The notes under the pieces: generated by a model
What the model was told of the DNA's origin: nothing
The model's input: the letters and a program-made list of their open reading frames with translations, nothing else
Databases searched by the model: none
In this document: piece by piece, positions 6,500-9,625 of the stretch
How positions within the stretch are numbered: the first letter of the stretch is position 1
How the letters are laid out: the number at the start of each line of letters is the position of its first letter
Position numbers and translations under genes: made by a program
DNA from: CAZESH01 sp964514665
GTDB lineage: Bacteria > Bacillota > Bacilli > Paenibacillales > KCTC-25726
Length of the DNA: 9,625 nt
NCBI GenBank assembly: GCA_964514665.1
Contig: CAZESH010000157.1
Span: 1 to 9,625, forward strand
Direction: 5' to 3'

Positions 6500-6533
6500 T
6501 TGTAAGTAACCCCGGGATTGAGTAGATTATAAT
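6500..6533 (+). promoter_or_regulatory. Possible promoter of the polysaccharide deacetylase gene
   Basis: The AT-rich 90-base gap after dps contains TTGTAA (6500-6505), 17 bases, then TAGATT (6523-6528), which overlaps a perfect TATAAT at 6528-6533. Either -10 could be used; neither arrangement is ideal. No stem-loop terminator for dps is seen here. Confidence 0.3.
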
Positions 6534-6578
6534 TATATATTATCGCTATTCATTTCTTATGAGGGCCGGGGGATTTTT

Positions 6579-7592
6579 TTGAGCTTGCGAAAACAGTTTT
6601 TTTGGGCTTTTTCCGGTATTTTGCTTGTTATTTTGCCTTTTATGCTCTTCAAGTTGACAGATCACAAACCCGTTCCAAAACCGGCGCCGCATGCCCTGCA
6701 GCGAGCCGGACGCAAGTTTCAACAGACGACCGGCACCATTGTAAATCCGGAAAACCGGTATCCGGTCAGCGTACCTCAAGTTACTCCTGCGGTTAAGATT
6801 ACCGATGCTCTTCAATTAAAGAGCATATTTTCTTACCGCAAAAAAGTTGCCGTGCTGATGTTCCATGACCTTGATACCAAGGGCAAGGGAGGCGACATCA
6901 TCACGCCCGACCAGTTTGCCGCCAAATTGGATTATTTGAAAATGAAAGGCATCCATTTCATTTCGCTCGATCAGTTCAGAAGCTTTATGCGCGGCGGCCA
7001 AATTCCCGACAATGCGGCGCTCGTTACGTTTGACGATGGATATGTAAACTTTTATACAGCCGCCTATCCGATCATGAAAAAGCGGCATATTCCGGCAGTA
7101 AGTTTCGTCATTACCGGCGACTTCAAAAAGACAGCTCTTGTTTACACTCCTCATATGACGCCCGATGAAATTTACAAAATGGTCCATGAGGACCGGGAGA
7201 TCGAGGTGCAGCCTCATACGGACAATCTCCATTATAAAACGGACCGGCATCACGACGCCCTGACCGGGCTCATTAAAATCAACGGAAAAATCGAAACCCG
7301 GACACACTATGTCTACAGGATTACCAGCGATCTTGGCACATGTATTCGCCAGCTGTCCGTATTAACACCGCATCCGCTCGATACTTTTGCCTATCCTTAC
7401 GGTTTATCCAACCGCACAGTCATTCAAGTGCTGCAAAAAGAGGGAATCCATTATGCTTTTACAACCAAGCCTGGACTTGTCTCCAGAACTCAAAATCCTT
7501 ATCTGCTGCCACGCATCAATGGAGGAAGTCCTAAAATTACCCCGGAAAAGCTGTATGAAGCGATTCAAAAGGCGGATCAAATTGTCAGTTGA
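6579..7592 (+). CDS. Membrane-anchored IcaB/PgaB-type polysaccharide deacetylase
   Basis: The 337-residue protein starts with a short basic segment and one hydrophobic helix (about 8-25), suggesting anchoring to the outer face of the membrane, and a proline-rich spacer to about residue 85. The rest is a NodB-fold deacetylase: VLMFHDL (92-98), LVTFDDGYVNFY (148-159) with D152 and D153, QPHTDNLH (211-218) with metal histidines H213 and H218, and FAYPYG (270-275), ending with PRINGG. The H-(x)4-H form and FHDL are typical of the IcaB/PgaB branch that removes acetyl groups from poly-N-acetylglucosamine, but no ica/pga synthase genes are adjacent, so peptidoglycan or another exopolymer is possible. 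The start is TTG 6579 with GGGGGA (6568-6573) five bases upstream; TTG 6585 is an alternative. A terminator lies inside the next, convergent gene. Confidence 0.9.
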   Translation: MSLRKQFFWAFSGILLVILPFMLFKLTDHKPVPKPAPHALQRAGRKFQQTTGTIVNPENRYPVSVPQVTPAVKITDALQLKSIFSYRKKVAVLMFHDLDTKGKGGDIITPDQFAAKLDYLKMKGIHFISLDQFRSFMRGGQIPDNAALVTFDDGYVNFYTAAYPIMKKRHIPAVSFVITGDFKKTALVYTPHMTPDEIYKMVHEDREIEVQPHTDNLHYKTDRHHDALTGLIKINGKIETRTHYVYRITSDLGTCIRQLSVLTPHPLDTFAYPYGLSNRTVIQVLQKEGIHYAFTTKPGLVSRTQNPYLLPRINGGSPKITPEKLYEAIQKADQIVS

Positions 7593-7616
7593 ACCCCTTG
7601 TATAGCTCAAGGCTGT

Positions 7617-8339
7617 CTATAGGATCTTACTAAGAAAGGCCCGGGTCCGGGCCTTTTTCGGCCGCTCAAACAGCTCCTTCGGAGTACCCTGCTCGATGAT
7701 TTGTCCCTCATCCATAAACATCACCCGATGTCCCACTTCCCGGGCAAAGCCCATCTCATGCGTGACCACGACCATCGTCATCCCTTCTTTGGCCAGCTGG
7801 CGCATGACCTGAAGCACCTCTCCGACCATCTCCGGATCAAGCGCCGAGGTCGGCTCATCGAACAGCATCACCTTCGGCTTCATCGCCAAGGCGCGGGCGA
7901 TCGCCACCCGCTGCTGCTGTCCGCCGGAGAGCTCATCGGGATAGCTGTTTTCCTTTTCCGCCAACCCTACTTTAACCAATAGTTCCCGGGCAAAACGCCT
8001 GCTCTCTTTAACCGGGATCTTCAGTACCTTGCGCGGTCCGATCGTAATATTGTCGAGCACATTCAAATGATGGAACAGATTGAACCGCTGGAACACCATG
8101 CCGACCTCACGGCAAAGCCGGTGAATATTCGCCTTTGGATCAGTCAGCTCATGACCGGAAATCATGATATGTCCGGCAGTCGCTTGCTCCAGTCCGTTCA
8201 AGCATCGCAGAAATGTGCTTTTCCCGCTTCCCGACGGCCCGATCACCACAACCACTTCACTTTGCGCGATCGACATGTCGATGCTTTTTAGAACCTCGTT
8301 CTCCCCGAAAGCTTTGCGCAATCCGTTAACGTTTATCAA
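7617..8339 (-). CDS. glnQ: Polar amino-acid ABC transporter ATPase (GlnQ/HisP type)
   Basis: The 240-residue length is standard for this cytoplasmic subunit that powers amino-acid uptake. Walker A GPSGSGKST (34-42), Q-loop Q84 in MVFQRFNLF, signature LSGGQQQR (137-144), Walker B with D-loop MLFDEPTSALDPE (158-170), and the switch histidine H194 in VVTHEMGFA are all intact. The C-terminal RTRAFL is a hallmark of the polar amino-acid group. Translation starts at TTG 8339, decided by AAAGGAGG at 8354-8347 with a 7-base spacing, and the gene overlaps the end of the permease gene by 14 bases. It is the last gene of a three-gene leftward operon. The symbol reflects the closest familiar family; the actual amino acid carried is unknown. 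Confidence 0.93.
   Translation of the reverse strand: MINVNGLRKAFGENEVLKSIDMSIAQSEVVVVIGPSGSGKSTFLRCLNGLEQATAGHIMISGHELTDPKANIHRLCREVGMVFQRFNLFHHLNVLDNITIGPRKVLKIPVKESRRFARELLVKVGLAEKENSYPDELSGGQQQRVAIARALAMKPKVMLFDEPTSALDPEMVGEVLQVMRQLAKEGMTMVVVTHEMGFAREVGHRVMFMDEGQIIEQGTPKELFERPKKARTRAFLSKIL
7635..7658 (+). terminator. Rho-independent terminator of the deacetylase, inside the opposite ATPase gene
   Basis: AAAGGCCCGG (7635-7644) pairs perfectly with CCGGGCCTTT (7647-7656) across a nominal 2-base loop (really about 4), followed by a five-T run at 7654-7658. It starts 42 bases after the deacetylase stop and lies entirely within the last codons of the convergent ABC ATPase gene. Confidence 0.75.
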
Positions 8340-9018
8340 CTTGCAGCCTCCTTTCCAAATAGGCTGCGATTCGGGTTATGGGCCAAATCACAACGAAATA
8401 GAAAATGGCGATCGTGCCGTAAATCGGAAACGGTGCAAAATTTTCCGAAACGATCACTTGACCGCTGTAAATCAATTCCCCGATGCCCACCATCGCCAGC
8501 AAGGACGTATCTTTGATGGTTTGCGCGGACTGGTTGACCAGCGGCGGAATCATCCGTTTGAAGGCTTGCGGCATTACAATATGCACCATCGCCTGAAGCT
8601 TGGTCATGCCGATGCTGTGCGCCGCTTCCTTCTGTCCGCGATCGATGGAAACAATGCCGCCGCGGATGATTTCCGTCATATAAGAGCCTTCGTTCAAAGC
8701 CAGTGAAGCTGTAGCCGCCATCCAAACATAGTTGCTTCCGAACCAGGCATGCAGCGGCAAAATACCGGCTAGTCCAAAATAAATGAACATGATTTGAATC
8801 AGCAGCGGCGTGCAGCGGAACATTTCAACATAAACATTTGCCACTCCCCGTAAAGCGGAAAATTTGGACAGCTTCATGTAAGCGGTGATCAATCCGATTA
8901 TAATAGCCAGAACAATTCCCGCCGCAGAGTATTCAATCGTTTTCACAAGCGCCCTCAGGATGACAGGCAGCGCATTCGCAATGACTTCCAATTCGCTCAC
9001 GCCCCACTCTTCAATCAT
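8326..9018 (-). CDS. Polar amino-acid ABC transporter permease (HisM/GlnP family)
   Basis: The 230-residue inner-membrane subunit has about five hydrophobic helices and the conserved cytoplasmic EAA loop QKEAAHSIGMTKLQAMVHIVMPQA at roughly 129-152, which docks onto the ATPase. FRCTPLLIQIMFIYFGL and TIKDTSLLAMVGIGEL are also characteristic of the family. ATG 9018 lacks a clear ribosome binding site: the bases before it are the 3' arm of the stem-loop at 9025-9059. Translation may therefore depend on that structure, or begin at a downstream GTG or TTG (codons 7 and 10) behind GTGGGG. It lies between the binding-protein and ATPase genes. With only one permease gene visible, a homodimeric channel is likely. 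Confidence 0.92.
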   Translation of the reverse strand: MIEEWGVSELEVIANALPVILRALVKTIEYSAAGIVLAIIIGLITAYMKLSKFSALRGVANVYVEMFRCTPLLIQIMFIYFGLAGILPLHAWFGSNYVWMAATASLALNEGSYMTEIIRGGIVSIDRGQKEAAHSIGMTKLQAMVHIVMPQAFKRMIPPLVNQSAQTIKDTSLLAMVGIGELIYSGQVIVSENFAPFPIYGTIAIFYFVVIWPITRIAAYLERRLQVDKR

Positions 9019-9024
9019 TGATAG

Positions 9025-9059
9025 AAGGATGGCGCAGCCTGGTTTGCCGCGCCATCCTT
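9025..9059 (-). promoter_or_regulatory. Intercistronic stem-loop between binding-protein and permease genes
   Basis: AAGGATGGCGC (9025-9035) pairs perfectly with GCGCCATCCTT (9049-9059), an 11-bp stem with a 13-base loop, inside the 66-base spacer. In the transcription direction it is followed by TTCTATCAATG and no U-run. Such structures often act as partial terminators or 3'-end stabilisers that keep the binding protein in excess over the membrane subunits. Confidence 0.65.
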
Positions 9060-9084
9060 TGACAGCTTTGTTATTCTCCCGCGA

Positions 9085-9625
9085 TTATTCGTTCAAGGCC
9101 GCTTTTTCAGGAGCGATGTCCTTGCTGACCTTGCCTGCTTTGTCGTTGCCGAAATATTGTTTGTACAGCTTGTCGTACGTGCCGTCTTTGTGGATCTGAT
9201 CGAGACCGTCGTTGATTTTTTTCAGCAAATCTTTTTTATCCATGTTTACTGCAATTCCGTAATATTCGCCTGTCAGCAAATCGCCTACCGTCGTGACTTG
9301 ATCGTGCGAGCTCATAAAATTGATGTTGACCGGATTATCGAACACCACTGCATCGGCGCCGCCGTTAAGCAGCTCGTTATAGGCATCGTCGATATTGTCG
9401 AACTGGCGGATTTTGATGCCGGCAACGGTTTTGAGTTTGTCAACCGAGGAAGTGCCCTTCTTTGTCGCAACGGTTTTTCCCTTCAAATCGGCTAGCTTGG
9501 AGACTGTGGAGGCATCCTTCTTCTTCACAAGAATGCTTAAACCCGAGCGATAGTAAGCATTGGAGAAGTTGACCGCCGCCATCCGACTCTTCTTTATCGT
9601 AATTCCTGCTACCGCCACATCAATC
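9085..9625 (-). CDS. Amino-acid ABC transporter substrate-binding protein, C-terminal part
   Basis: The frame is open to the window edge and ends at TAA 9087-9085, giving about 180 residues of a family 3 solute-binding protein (usually about 260-280 residues). Recognisable elements are DVAVAGITIKKSRMAAVNFS with the following AYYRSGL, LADLKGKTVATKKGTSS, DAVVFDNPV, and the C-terminal GTYDKLYKQYFG signature. Such proteins are lipid-anchored outside the membrane in Gram-positives and hand an amino acid to the permease; the signal peptide and lipobox lie outside the window. It is the promoter-proximal gene of the visible operon. The A-I-T-I-K and DNP motifs place it among polar amino-acid binders, but specificity (glutamine, cystine, arginine and others) cannot be told. 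Confidence 0.93.
   Translation of the reverse strand, partial: IDVAVAGITIKKSRMAAVNFSNAYYRSGLSILVKKKDASTVSKLADLKGKTVATKKGTSSVDKLKTVAGIKIRQFDNIDDAYNELLNGGADAVVFDNPVNINFMSSHDQVTTVGDLLTGEYYGIAVNMDKKDLLKKINDGLDQIHKDGTYDKLYKQYFGNDKAGKVSKDIAPEKAALNE

Noticed and set aside
7596..7612. CCTTG/CAAGG hairpin between the convergent deacetylase and ATPase genes as a terminator of the transporter operon
   Set aside because: A 5-bp stem with no T-run on either strand.
1..9625. CRISPR arrays, tRNAs, insertion sequences or phage genes
   Set aside because: No regularly spaced repeats, cloverleaf-like segments, transposase or integrase motifs were seen on either strand.

Overview
The window looks like a chromosomal stretch from a low-to-mid-GC Gram-positive bacterium of the Bacillales, most likely a Paenibacillaceae relative. 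The reasons are strong AGGAGG-type ribosome binding sites, several TTG/GTG starts, extended -10 promoters, and household families typical of that group: LOG-type nucleotidase, haemolysin III, a LysM/3D wall protein, Dps, and an amino-acid ABC operon. The taxonomic call is an inference. I see no phage, IS element, CRISPR array, tRNA or rRNA. Gene density is high and no gene-free gap exceeds about 250 bases.

Left part (1-2570): the first codons of a leftward gene leave the window. A divergent promoter region with two extended -10 elements separates it from a rightward LOG-family nucleotide phosphoribohydrolase. A leftward seven-helix haemolysin III/PAQR protein converges on LOG, and a leftward YdjC/ChbG-family carbohydrate deacetylase follows. 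A strong rho-independent terminator facing right lies between the last two, although no rightward gene ends there.

Middle (2620-5820): a secreted LysM plus 3D-domain cell-wall protein runs right. A leftward cluster then reads folB, then a fused gene whose N-terminal half is an HPPK (FolK) domain and whose C-terminal half is a PTR1/FolM-like pteridine reductase of the short-chain dehydrogenase family, then the decayed 3' half of an aldo/keto reductase. folB and the fusion overlap by ATGA and have their own extended -10 promoter. The HPPK half keeps the metal-binding DxD but appears to lack two or three substrate-clamp residues. This makes the locus look like a specialised pterin module rather than the ordinary folate operon, and it is the most interesting item in the window.

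Right part (5990-9625): a Dps-like ferritin with one unusual ferroxidase position and a membrane-anchored IcaB/PgaB-type polysaccharide deacetylase run right. They converge on a leftward polar amino-acid ABC transporter operon (substrate-binding protein, permease, ATPase). The deacetylase's terminator is embedded in the last codons of the ATPase gene, and a perfect 11-bp stem-loop separates the binding-protein gene from the permease gene.
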